A DNA stretch of 13,559 nt from an uncultured Prevotellaceae bacterium. Lineage in GTDB: Bacteria; Bacteroidota; Bacteroidia; Bacteroidales; Bacteroidaceae. The first letter of the stretch is position 1. Each line of letters opens with the position of its first letter. The DNA lies in contig CAMZHP010000059.1 of the NCBI GenBank assembly GCA_947306845.1, positions 1-13,559 of the forward strand, given 5' to 3'. Under the pieces are notes generated by a model. The model did no database searches. It was not told the DNA's origin and worked only from the letters and a program-made list of their open reading frames with translations. Shown here piece after piece: positions 7,099-13,559 of this stretch. The translations under genes and the position numbers were made by a program.

Positions 7099-7129
7099 CT
7101 ATGAACTGTGAATTATGAACTATGAACTA
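7094..7129. repeat. ATGAACT heptad array between ychF and lgt
   Basis: Five 7-nt units run in phase: TTTAACT (7094), ATGAACT (7101), GTGAATT (7108), ATGAACT (7115), ATGAACT (7122). The first contains the ychF stop and the fourth supplies the lgt start codon. A 21-nt segment (7109-7129) recurs exactly, in inverted orientation, at 9217-9237. Confidence 0.85.
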
Positions 7130-7978
7130 TTATTTATAAATTGGAATCCCAGTGAGATAGCCTTCTCCCTAAACCTTGGAAGTTTAGGTTCTTACGGAAT
7201 CAGATGGTACTCGCTATGCTGGTTGGTTGGACTAGTGCTGGCCTATTTGATAGTAAAGAAACTTTACAAAGAACAAAAGGTCAAGGACGAGCTTTTCGAC
7301 CCCTTGTTCATCTACTGTTTCCTCGGCATCCTGATTGGCGCGCGCCTCGGTCACTGCCTGTTCTATGAACCGAAATACTTCCTGAGCAGCGGCACCCATA
7401 TCATCGAAATGTTTTTGCCCATCCACAAGATGATGGATGGTTCTTGGAAATTCACTGGTTATGAGGGACTTGCATCACATGGAGGTACATTGGGCCTGAT
7501 GTTGGCTCTATGGTTGTACTGCCGCAGTACGAAGATGGGCATGTGGCATGTGCTCGACAATATCGCCATCGCCACCCCTATCACCGCCTGCTTCATCCGT
7601 TTGGGCAACCTGATGAACTCGGAGATTATCGGTAAGGTGACTGATGTGCCCTGGGCCTTCATCTTCGAGCGCGTAGGACCAGAACCACGTCATCCCGGAC
7701 AGTTGTATGAAGCCATCGCCTATTTCATTTTCTTCTTCGTCGGTTGGTGGTTCTATCGCCGTCGTCCGGAGAAAGTGGGCACAGGATTTTTCTTCGGTCT
7801 TTGCTTGCTGTTGATTTTCACCGCACGCTTTTTCATTGAGTTCACCAAAATCAATCAAGTGGACTTCGAGGATTCCCTGCCCCTCGATATGGGACAGTTG
7901 CTGAGCATCCCCTTCATCATTGTCGGTGCCATTTGTGTGGGGATGGGATTGAGAAAAAACAATCTGAAGAAGAGTTGA
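7115..7978 (+). CDS. lgt: Prolipoprotein diacylglyceryl transferase
   Basis: Lgt is the inner-membrane enzyme that transfers diacylglycerol from phosphatidylglycerol to the lipobox cysteine of prolipoproteins, the first step of lipoprotein maturation. The 287-residue sequence is hydrophobic with about seven membrane segments and has the expected conserved sites: H122 in SHGGTLG, R162-N165 in [16 protein letters not shown] from H193, and an arginine (R238) in ARFFIEF. E. coli Lgt has 291 residues. ATG 7115 lies in a heptad repeat, so the first residues MNYEL are repeat-encoded and conserved Lgt sequence starts at about INWNP. There is no Shine-Dalgarno site and only 16 nt from the ychF stop, so it may be read through from ychF. 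The U32 gene follows after 4 nt, implying one transcript. Confidence 0.96.
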   Translation: MNYELLFINWNPSEIAFSLNLGSLGSYGIRWYSLCWLVGLVLAYLIVKKLYKEQKVKDELFDPLFIYCFLGILIGARLGHCLFYEPKYFLSSGTHIIEMFLPIHKMMDGSWKFTGYEGLASHGGTLGLMLALWLYCRSTKMGMWHVLDNIAIATPITACFIRLGNLMNSEIIGKVTDVPWAFIFERVGPEPRHPGQLYEAIAYFIFFFVGWWFYRRRPEKVGTGFFFGLCLLLIFTARFFIEFTKINQVDFEDSLPLDMGQLLSIPFIIVGAICVGMGLRKNNLKKS

Positions 7979-7982
7979 GAAG

Positions 7983-9233
7983 ATGATGTCCCATCAACTT
8001 TCCGATTATGAGGTGATGGCGCCCGTAGGCTCTCGCGAGTCACTGGTGGCAGCCATCCAGGCGGGAGCCGACTCCGTGTATTTCGGTATCGGTCAGCTCA
8101 ATATGCGGGCACATTCCGCCAATACGTTTACTATCGATGATTTAAGAGAGATAGCGGAGGAATGTGATAATCATGGTATCAAGACATATCTCACTGTCAA
8201 CACCATCATCTATGACGGGGACATCGATACCATGCACACCATCGTTGATGCCGCCCATGAGGCAGGCATCACGGCCGTCATCGCCAGTGACGTGGCAGTG
8301 ATGACCTACTGCCGCCAGATTGGTCAGGAGGTGCATCTCTCCACCCAACTCAATATCAGCAACGCCGAGGCACTGCAGTTCTATGCCCAGTTTGCCGATG
8401 TGGTGGTGCTCGCCCGTGAACTCAACCTCACTCAGGTGGAAGCCATTCACCGGCAAGTTGCCGAGCGCAATATCTGCGGACCTAGCGGAAATCCCATACG
8501 CATTGAGATGTTCTGCCATGGTGCGCTCTGCATGGCCATCAGCGGAAAGTGTTACCTCAGTCTCGACAATGCCGCACGGTCGGCCAACCGTGGGGAGTGC
8601 ATGCAACTCTGTCGCCGGTCTTACACCGTCACAGACAACGAGACAGGCACACAGTTGGAGATAGACAACAAATATGTGATGAGCCCCAAGGACCTGAAGA
8701 CCATCCGTTTCATTGATCAGATGATGAAGGCTGGTGTGCGGGTGTTCAAGATAGAGGGTCGAGCCCGCGGACCGGAATATGTCTATACCGTGGTGCAATG
8801 CTACAAGGAGGCCATCGCCAGCGTGCTTGAGGGCACTTTCACCGAGGAGCGCAAAGACGAGTGGGATGAGCGCTTGGCTGCTGTCTTCAATCGTGGTTTC
8901 TGGGATGGTTATTACCTGGGACAGCGGTTGGGTGAATGGAACAAGAACTACGGCAGCAATGCTACAGTCCGCAAGGTGTATGTGGGTCATGGCGTGAAAT
9001 ATTTCTCCCGTCTCGGAGTGGCGGAGTTCACCTGCGACGCGGCGGAGTTCAGTGTGGGCGACCACATGCTCATCACGGGTCCCACCACGGGGGTGATGTA
9101 TGTTGATATCACCGAGATCCACGACGACACCCAGGCGGTCACCACAGCCCAGAAAGGCACCCGGGTCTCCTTTCCCGTGCCCTCCAAGGTAAGACCTAGC
9201 GACAAACTGTTTAAGTTAGTTCATAGTTCATAA
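7983..9233 (+). CDS. U32-family protein (peptidase U32 / TrhP-like, probable Fe-S RNA hydroxylation factor)
   Basis: A 416-residue protein of the U32 family, historically called collagenase-like peptidase. E. coli members TrhP, RlhA and UbiU/UbiV are now known to act in tRNA, rRNA or quinone hydroxylation, and some bind [4Fe-4S] clusters. The family signature is complete: EMFCHGALCMAISGKCYLS at residues 175-193, followed by RGECMQLCRR. Cysteines 183, 190, 206 and 210 are candidate cluster ligands; their spacing is like but not identical to UbiU/UbiV. KIEGRARGPEYVY and the C-terminal RPSDKLFKL also occur in TrhP-like proteins, making tRNA U34 hydroxylation the best guess, hence no symbol. Two adjacent ATGs (7983, 7986) are possible starts, 4 nt after lgt. 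The last residues (LVHSS) and the stop are encoded by a heptad repeat. Confidence 0.88.
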   Translation: MMSHQLSDYEVMAPVGSRESLVAAIQAGADSVYFGIGQLNMRAHSANTFTIDDLREIAEECDNHGIKTYLTVNTIIYDGDIDTMHTIVDAAHEAGITAVIASDVAVMTYCRQIGQEVHLSTQLNISNAEALQFYAQFADVVVLARELNLTQVEAIHRQVAERNICGPSGNPIRIEMFCHGALCMAISGKCYLSLDNAARSANRGECMQLCRRSYTVTDNETGTQLEIDNKYVMSPKDLKTIRFIDQMMKAGVRVFKIEGRARGPEYVYTVVQCYKEAIASVLEGTFTEERKDEWDERLAAVFNRGFWDGYYLGQRLGEWNKNYGSNATVRKVYVGHGVKYFSRLGVAEFTCDAAEFSVGDHMLITGPTTGVMYVDITEIHDDTQAVTTAQKGTRVSFPVPSKVRPSDKLFKLVHSS

Positions 9234-9255
9234 TTCATAGTTCAAAGTTTAGAGT
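9214..9255. repeat. Heptad array at the 3' end of the U32 gene (inverted copy)
   Basis: Units AGTTAGT (9214), TCATAGT (9221), TCATAAT (9228), TCATAGT (9235), TCAAAGT (9242) and TTAGAGT (9249) form the reverse complement of the array at 7094-7129. The 21-nt exact match is 9217-9237 and preserves the same variant unit in the same order. The U32 stop TAA is at 9231-9233. Confidence 0.83.
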
Positions 9256-9279
9256 TTTGTTATTCTTTTCATCAATAAA

Positions 9280-9714
9280 ATGAAAACAATCGACGAATTG
9301 CAGGAAGAGGTGATAGAGGAGTTTTCTGACTTCACCGATTGGATGGACAAATACCAGTTGCTCATCGACCTGGGCAATGACATGCAACCACTCGATGCGT
9401 GCTACAAGACCGATGCCAACCTCATTGAGGGATGCCAGAGCCGGGTTTGGATTGTTGCAGACTATCGTGACGGACTGCTTCATTTCTCTGCCGAGAGCGA
9501 CGCCCTCATCGTCAAGGGGCTCATCGCCCTGCTGCTCCGTGTGCTCAGTGGTCACTCACCCCAGGAGATTTTGGATGCCGACCTCTATTTCATCGACAGC
9601 ATCGGACTGAAGGACCACCTCAGTCCGACACGCAGCAACGGTTTGCTCGCCATGGTGAAACAGATGTGGGTGTATGCCCTCGCTTTCAAAGCCAAGGAGG
9701 ATGCGGAAGCTTAG
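9280..9714 (+). CDS. sufE: SufE-family sulfur acceptor for Fe-S cluster assembly
   Basis: SufE takes persulfide sulfur from the cysteine desulfurase SufS and passes it to the SUF scaffold for iron-sulfur cluster building. The 144-residue sequence has the catalytic cysteine C52 in NLIEGCQSRVW (E. coli C51), and downstream SDALIVKGLIALLL and LTPTRSNG-like residues (LSPTRSNG) typical of SufE. ATG 9280 follows an AT-rich stretch without Shine-Dalgarno site; I found no clear promoter in the 46-nt gap, part of which is heptad repeat. Its 3' end overlaps the methyltransferase start by 14 nt, so the two are translationally coupled. No other suf gene is in the window. Its nearest upstream neighbour is a putative Fe-S protein. 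Confidence 0.95.
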   Translation: MKTIDELQEEVIEEFSDFTDWMDKYQLLIDLGNDMQPLDACYKTDANLIEGCQSRVWIVADYRDGLLHFSAESDALIVKGLIALLLRVLSGHSPQEILDADLYFIDSIGLKDHLSPTRSNGLLAMVKQMWVYALAFKAKEDAEA

Positions 9715-10231
9715 GACCATAGAGATGCAGCGCCTCACAGTGGAGGAGTTCAAGGCATCGGAGAAACTGCCCTTGACGGTAGTGCTTGATGATGTGCGCA
9801 GCCTCTACAATGTAGGTAGTGTGTTCCGAACGGCGGATGCTTTCCGTGTGGCTGAGGTGTGTCTGTGCGGCATCACCGCTTGTCCGCCACATCCTGAAAT
9901 TCACAAGACCGCCCTAGGGGGTGAGGACAGTGTCGACTGGCGCTATTTCCCCACGGCGGTGGAAGCCGTGGATACCCTGCATGCTGAGGGCCGTTTTGTC
10001 TATGCCGTGGAACAGGTGGAGGGCAGCACATTGTTGGGTGACCTCTGTCCAGACCCTGAGCAGCATTATGCCGTAGTTTTCGGCAATGAGGTCAAAGGGG
10101 TGCATCAGGAGGTGGTTGACCGATGCGACGGTTGTCTGGAAATCCCTCAGAGAGGCACCAAGCACTCGATGAATGTCTCAGTGACGGCCGGCATCGTGAT
10201 GTGGGAATTCTTCCGAAAACATACCATTTGA
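9701..10231 (+). CDS. TrmH/SpoU-family (SPOUT) RNA 2'-O-methyltransferase
   Basis: A 176-residue knotted SPOUT methyltransferase that uses S-adenosylmethionine to methylate ribose in tRNA or rRNA. The three family motifs are in order: motif 1 NVGSVFRTADAF (N37, R43), motif 2 VVFGNEVKG (N129, E130), and motif 3 IPQRGTKHSMNVSVTAG (P149, S156, N158). The minimal length, with no N-terminal substrate-binding extension, is closer to TrmH/TrmL-type tRNA enzymes than to RlmB, but the target nucleotide cannot be assigned. I chose ATG 9701 (MRKLRTIEMQRLTVEEF) because Bacteroidota relatives start alike. It overlaps sufE by 14 nt, and AAGGAGG directly abuts it. ATG 9674 would add nine residues of shadow sequence; ATG 9725 is also possible. 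Confidence 0.93.
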   Translation: MRKLRTIEMQRLTVEEFKASEKLPLTVVLDDVRSLYNVGSVFRTADAFRVAEVCLCGITACPPHPEIHKTALGGEDSVDWRYFPTAVEAVDTLHAEGRFVYAVEQVEGSTLLGDLCPDPEQHYAVVFGNEVKGVHQEVVDRCDGCLEIPQRGTKHSMNVSVTAGIVMWEFFRKHTI

Positions 10232-10272
10232 TACTTTTTTTCACGTTTTTCAGCAGATAGCGGCCTTTCATG

Positions 10273-10304
10273 TTTGCATTTGTAAAATATATTTTCTATC
10301 TTTG
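10273..10304 (+). promoter_or_regulatory. Bacteroidota-type promoter for lemA-DUF2207
   Basis: TTTG (10273-10276) and TATCTTTG (10297-10304) are 20 nt apart, an exact match to TTTG/TAnnTTTG. Transcription would begin near 10310, about 35 nt before the lemA ATG. No hairpin terminator is seen between the methyltransferase stop (10231) and this site. Confidence 0.7.
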
Positions 10305-10345
10305 TCCTTTGGAAAACAATTTTAACCTTTAAACCAATTAAAATT

Positions 10346-10921
10346 ATGGTAGCAGTATTATTATTGATTTTGGGCGTCATCCTTTTTTTGGTGATTGCCA
10401 TTGCCGTGTATATCTTCAATACCCAGCGCACGCTGGTCAACCTCGATGAGCTTTGCAAGAACGCAATGAGCCAGATTGCCGTGCAGCTCAATTCCCGTTG
10501 GGATGCCCTCCTCGCACTGGCCAAGACGGCAGCTCAATACTCCAAGCATGAGTCAGAGACTTTGATCAAGACGATTACCGCCCGCCGTCAGGCTCCCATC
10601 ACCACTGCTGAGGAGGCTTTGCAGCAGCAAGGTGAGTTGTCACAGGTCATGGGCAGGTTGATGGCTATCGGTGAGGCATATCCCGATTTGAAAGCCAACG
10701 ATCTGTATCTTAAGGCAGCAGAAGGCGTGAACACCTATGAGGAGCATGTGCGCATGAGCCGTATGGTGTATAACGACACCGCTACCAAGATGAACCGCAT
10801 GGTGCGTCAGTGGCCGTCATCGTTTGTCGCTTCGATGCTCAACTTCCGCGAGAAGGCTTACCTGACTGTCGATGAAGAGAAGAAGCAAAACTATCCCAAT
10901 CTCGATGAGGCTTACAAGTAA
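10346..10921 (+). CDS. lemA: LemA family protein
   Basis: A 191-residue membrane-anchored helical-bundle protein of the LemA family, whose biochemical role is unknown. One hydrophobic segment (about residues 3-23) precedes a long alpha-helical domain. Family marks are QRTLVNLDEL, VQLNSRWDALLALAKTAAQYSKHE, and the late motif YNDTATKMN with P157 in QWPSSF (Y142-N143). The first helix probably acts as an uncleaved signal anchor, placing the rest outside the cytoplasmic membrane. It overlaps the DUF2207 gene by 17 nt. LemA genes commonly sit beside TPM-domain or DUF2207 genes with glycine-rich C-termini, as here, which suggests a shared envelope function. It has its own good promoter upstream and no Shine-Dalgarno site. 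Confidence 0.93.
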   Translation: MVAVLLLILGVILFLVIAIAVYIFNTQRTLVNLDELCKNAMSQIAVQLNSRWDALLALAKTAAQYSKHESETLIKTITARRQAPITTAEEALQQQGELSQVMGRLMAIGEAYPDLKANDLYLKAAEGVNTYEEHVRMSRMVYNDTATKMNRMVRQWPSSFVASMLNFREKAYLTVDEEKKQNYPNLDEAYK

Positions 10922-12581
10922 GGTATTGCTGCTGATGCTCTGCCTGGCCTTCCCGCTATGGGGGGTAGCAGGGCCTGTGCTTCGCCATCTCCAAATAGAT
11001 GTGATACTTCGTGACAACGGTGATGCCGATGTCAGGGAGATGCGTCAGATGGAGATTGACAGCGAGGGAACGGAGTGCTATATCGTCATTGGCAACCTCA
11101 ACGGCAGCGACATCAAGGACTTCTCTGTCACCGATGAGACAGGGAAAGAATATGTCAATGAGGGGGCTTGGAATGTCGATCGTTCCCGTGAAAGGAAGGC
11201 AGGTCGCTGTGGAATGGTGAGGAAGAGCGACGGCTACGAGCTGTGCTGGGGACTTGGCAATAGCGGACAGCGCATTTACACCGTCAATTATACGGTCACC
11301 AACATGGTGCGCTCCTACGAGGAGAGCGACGGTTTCAACTGGATGTTCATCACCCGTGATATGCGGCCGGCTCCGCAGAAGGCCGAGGTGAACATTGTCT
11401 CCGAACGTGATGGTGGCCTGCCTGTGGATTCCGTCAAGGCTTGGGCATTCGGATTCAAAGGAGATGTCTCCATTGAGGACGATGGAGTGGTGGTGAGCAA
11501 CACCGAACCCATGACTCCCGAGATGGCGATGATTGTGATGGTGGAAATAGAGAAAGGCTTATTGCACCCCTCAAGGAGTGGCAATGGCTCTTTCAAGGAC
11601 TTGCGCAAGAAAGCCTTTGAGGGCAGCGACTACAAGGAGCAGACGTGGTGGCGCAAGTTTTGGAATAAGTTGAAGGCCGATACTGAGGCTCTCCTTGGCC
11701 TCCTTTTCATCGGTGCCTTATTTTTTGTTTTCATCTGGTTCTCCGTCAAAACAAAGCGTGAGCGCAAAAAAATGCTCCAGACTGTCACCTGGTATCGCGA
11801 TATTCCTGTCAATGGCAACTTGGTGCAAGCCAAGAAACTCTACAACGCGTATTATATGGGTAGCGGTGGCATCAAGACCGAAGATCTTGTCGGCGCGATG
11901 ATCCTGCGGTTTATCCGGACGGGAACACTGCGCATTGAGAACCGCCTTGTCGAAGCCACCGGACTGAAGAAGATGCTGGGTGCTGAAGGCAAGTATTATG
12001 ACTGCATCGTCATCACAGACTTCAATGAGAAAAACAGGCTCATCAACACCCCTCAGATGCGCAAACTCTATGACATGATGCGTGAGGCAGCCGGCAGTGA
12101 CATGGTGCTGCAGCCCAATGAACTGAAGAAGTGGATGAAGAGACATGAGACCGAGGTGGTCGACTTCATGAACAGCATCGGGGAGAGCACATCCCTCAAG
12201 GAGGCGAAGCGGCATATCGATGATGTGCGCCAGGTATTCGGACTGAAGATGTTCCTCAATGACTTCACGCTTGCCAATGAGCGGCATCTCACAGAGTTGT
12301 CGCTGTGGAATGACTATCTGGTCTATGCGGCTCTCTATGGTATTGCCGACCAGTTGAAGGCTGACATGAAGAAACTCAACCCAGAATACCTGCAGATGAG
12401 CGAGATTACACGCAACCTGACCAACAACACGGTGGTTCCTGTCCTCATGGCCACTACCTACGACACGGCTCATTCCGTGAAATCGCATGTTGACTCCCGC
12501 AGCAGTGGCGGTGGTGGCCATTCCTCCTTTGGCGGCGGCGGCGGCTTCAGCGGCGGCGGTTCTGGCGGCGGCGTGAGATAA
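10905..12581 (+). CDS. DUF2207 domain-containing membrane protein
   Basis: A 558-residue protein of unknown function. It starts with a signal peptide (MRLTSKVLLLMLCLAFPLWG, cleavage near residue 22-23), then a beta-rich extracytoplasmic domain (about 24-230; LQIDVILRDNGDADV, YTVNYTVTNMV) typical of DUF2207. A transmembrane helix follows at about 262-283 (LLFIGALFFVFIWF), then basic KTKRERKK, then a cytoplasmic region containing LVGAMILRFIRTGTLRIE. The last 25 or so residues are Gly/Ser-rich (SSGGGGHSSFGGGGG...), a feature these LemA neighbours share. ATG 10905 is chosen because it directly precedes the signal peptide; ATG 10872 would add eleven residues lying inside lemA. Overlap with lemA implies coupled translation. 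The Gly tail is coded by GGC/GGT runs (about 12505-12578) that could slip in replication or sequencing. Confidence 0.88.
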   Translation: MRLTSKVLLLMLCLAFPLWGVAGPVLRHLQIDVILRDNGDADVREMRQMEIDSEGTECYIVIGNLNGSDIKDFSVTDETGKEYVNEGAWNVDRSRERKAGRCGMVRKSDGYELCWGLGNSGQRIYTVNYTVTNMVRSYEESDGFNWMFITRDMRPAPQKAEVNIVSERDGGLPVDSVKAWAFGFKGDVSIEDDGVVVSNTEPMTPEMAMIVMVEIEKGLLHPSRSGNGSFKDLRKKAFEGSDYKEQTWWRKFWNKLKADTEALLGLLFIGALFFVFIWFSVKTKRERKKMLQTVTWYRDIPVNGNLVQAKKLYNAYYMGSGGIKTEDLVGAMILRFIRTGTLRIENRLVEATGLKKMLGAEGKYYDCIVITDFNEKNRLINTPQMRKLYDMMREAAGSDMVLQPNELKKWMKRHETEVVDFMNSIGESTSLKEAKRHIDDVRQVFGLKMFLNDFTLANERHLTELSLWNDYLVYAALYGIADQLKADMKKLNPEYLQMSEITRNLTNNTVVPVLMATTYDTAHSVKSHVDSRSSGGGGHSSFGGGGGFSGGGSGGGVR

Positions 12582-12631
12582 CGGCGACATCAATCAACGT
12601 GTTTTGGAGACGTTGAGAGACTCTAAACAGC

Positions 12632-12658
12632 AGGGGCTGACCACTATGGCCAGCCCCT
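12632..12658. terminator. Hairpin terminator between DUF2207 and the CoA-transferase genes
   Basis: AGGGGCTG (12632-12639) pairs with CAGCCCCT (12651-12658). After one A/C mismatch, CCA pairs with TGG around the loop CTA. It lies 51 nt after the plus-strand stop and 36 nt beyond the minus-strand stop, so it may serve both convergent genes. The T-run after it is short (TTT), so termination strength is uncertain. Confidence 0.6.
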
Positions 12659-12693
12659 TTGCGATTTCTGAATGCAAGGTGTGGGGAATCGCA

Positions 12694-13559
12694 TTATTCT
12701 TTCACATACTCTGCGTAGTCGGTCAGGCGCATGTCGCCCTTGCGGCGCAGTGTGTCGTGCATGGCAAAGGCGCAGGGCAGACAATGGCGGGTGTGGCCGC
12801 CGGTACCCAGTTTGAGGTAGTCCCAAAGCAATTGCTTGTAGTCGGGATGTGCGCATTTTTCAATAATCAGTTCGGCACGCTGCATCGGGCCTTTGCCACG
12901 GAGGTCGGCCACGCCCTGCTCGGTGACAATGATATTGACATCGTGCTCGGAATGGTCCTGGTGGCTGACGAAGGGAACTATGGAACTGATGACTCCGCCC
13001 TTGGCCACTGAGGGGCAGGTGAAGATGCTCAGGTAGGCATTGCGCTCGAAGTCGCCCGAACCGCCGATGCCGTTCATCATCCTCACACCACTGATGTGGG
13101 TGGAGTTGACATTGCCATAGATGTCAGCCTCGATAGCGGTGTTGATGGCGATGACACCCAGTCGGCGGATGACAGCCGGGTGGTTGGAGATCTCGCTCTG
13201 GCGCAGGGTCAGGTGGTTCTTGAAGTAGTCCATGTTGTCATACACCTGCATGAGGCACTCGTTGCTCACTGTAAGCGAGCAGGCTGAGGCATCTTTCACG
13301 CGGCCGGTGAGCATCATGTCGATGACAGAGTTCTGAATCACCTCGGTGTAGATGTTGAAGTTAGGTACATGCTTGTCGGCACCCAGGGCACCGAGAATGG
13401 CATTGGCGGTACTGCCCACGCCGCTCTGCAGCGGAAGGAACTCCTTGGGGATGCGGCCAGCATGGAGTTCGTCGACCAAGAACTCTGCGGTGAGGTATCC
13501 GATACGGTCGGTCACAGGGTCGCTGTCCTTGAAGGCACGGGCCTCATCGGGGATGTTGC
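12694..13559 (-). CDS. Acetyl-CoA hydrolase / succinate-type CoA-transferase, C-terminal part (partial)
   Basis: The reading frame is open from the right edge (starting ...NIPDEARAFKDSDPVTDRIGYL) to the stop at 12694, about 287 residues. The family is close to 500 residues, so the N-terminal 40% lies outside the window. Members (Cat1, AarC) move CoA between succinate, acetate or propionate; in succinate- and propionate-forming Bacteroidales they take part in fermentation. Seen motifs: LQSGVGSTANAILGALG (glycine-rich CoA site), IYTEVIQNS (its Glu, codon 13342-13344, is probably the thioester-forming residue), GGSGDFERNAYLSIF and VTEQGVADLRGKGP. A GTG at 13515 is not the start because clear family sequence continues upstream of it. 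Donor and acceptor acids cannot be assigned. Confidence 0.92.
   Translation of the reverse strand, partial: NIPDEARAFKDSDPVTDRIGYLTAEFLVDELHAGRIPKEFLPLQSGVGSTANAILGALGADKHVPNFNIYTEVIQNSVIDMMLTGRVKDASACSLTVSNECLMQVYDNMDYFKNHLTLRQSEISNHPAVIRRLGVIAINTAIEADIYGNVNSTHISGVRMMNGIGGSGDFERNAYLSIFTCPSVAKGGVISSIVPFVSHQDHSEHDVNIIVTEQGVADLRGKGPMQRAELIIEKCAHPDYKQLLWDYLKLGTGGHTRHCLPCAFAMHDTLRRKGDMRLTDYAEYVKE

Noticed and set aside
7094..7129. CRISPR-like or phase-variable ON/OFF repeat
   Set aside because: Units are 7 nt with no spacers, so it is not CRISPR. Because each unit carries a start codon, unit loss would not shift lgt out of frame as in a classical ON/OFF switch.
8142..9122. 326-residue open frame on the minus strand opposite the U32 gene
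   Set aside because: It lies wholly antisense to a well-supported gene, has low-complexity His/Leu-rich composition without a family motif, and arises from the codon bias of the plus-strand gene.
10188..10245. Terminator after the RNA methyltransferase
   Set aside because: T-runs are present, but the only preceding hairpin is GGAA/TTCC with a 3-nt loop inside the coding sequence, too weak to call.
10239..10246. Second parS-like site (TTTCACGT after the methyltransferase gene)
   Set aside because: Only a half-site; the right half is a T-run and not GTGAAA, so there is no palindrome.
11718..12593. 291-residue open frame on the minus strand opposite the DUF2207 gene
   Set aside because: Antisense shadow; its alanine-rich start is simply the complement of the glycine-rich tail codons. 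No motif is recognised.
12604..13011. Plus-strand 135-residue frame opposite the CoA-transferase
   Set aside because: It begins with a TTG in the terminator region and runs through the complement of a conserved enzyme. The minus-strand frame has clear family motifs.
1..13559. A new defence, mobile or biosynthetic system
   Set aside because: Every long frame except the antisense shadows belongs to a recognised conserved family. There is no integrase, transposase, restriction, toxin-antitoxin or phage-like gene in the window.

Overview
The window looks like ordinary chromosomal housekeeping DNA from a member of the Bacteroidales, most likely a Prevotella/Bacteroides relative. The reasons are the gene order uvrC-dtd-MazG-deoC, protein sequences of Bacteroidota type, almost no Shine-Dalgarno sites, and promoter-like boxes of the Bacteroidota form TTTG-N19/20-TAnnTTTG at 156-186 and 10273-10304. 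There is no rRNA, tRNA, transposase, phage gene or CRISPR array. No intergenic gap exceeds about 150 bases.

Layout: the 3' end of uvrC (1-96); a dtd, MazG-type pyrophosphohydrolase and deoC run (247-1973); a bidirectional terminator (2003-2037); a polyprenyl diphosphate synthase on the minus strand (2027-3004), divergent from polA (3090-5855); ychF (5998-7098); lgt and a U32-family iron-sulfur protein (7115-9233); sufE overlapping a SPOUT RNA methyltransferase (9280-10231); lemA overlapping a DUF2207 membrane protein (10346-12581); a second hairpin terminator (12632-12658); and, on the minus strand, the C-terminal part of an acetyl-CoA hydrolase/CoA-transferase running off the right edge (12694-13559).

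Functionally the genes cover DNA replication and repair (UvrC, PolA), nucleotide and aminoacyl-tRNA clean-up (MazG, DTD), deoxynucleoside breakdown (DeoC), isoprenoid tails for quinones (polyprenyl synthase), lipoprotein maturation (Lgt), RNA modification (SPOUT enzyme, probably U32), Fe-S supply (SufE), envelope biology (LemA, DUF2207) and fermentation (CoA transferase).

I see no new multi-gene system. The unusual signals are non-coding or overlap genes. First, a 14/16 match to the ParB-binding parS consensus lies inside the polyprenyl synthase gene (2088-2103). Second, a family of 7-bp repeats sits exactly on gene ends: it supplies the lgt start codon and the stop codons of the U32 gene and uvrC, and occurs as inverted copies around lgt-U32. 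Third, a CCCCTCA heptad array lies just before the dtd start. Fourth, an imperfect duplication carries two -7-like boxes upstream of ychF.
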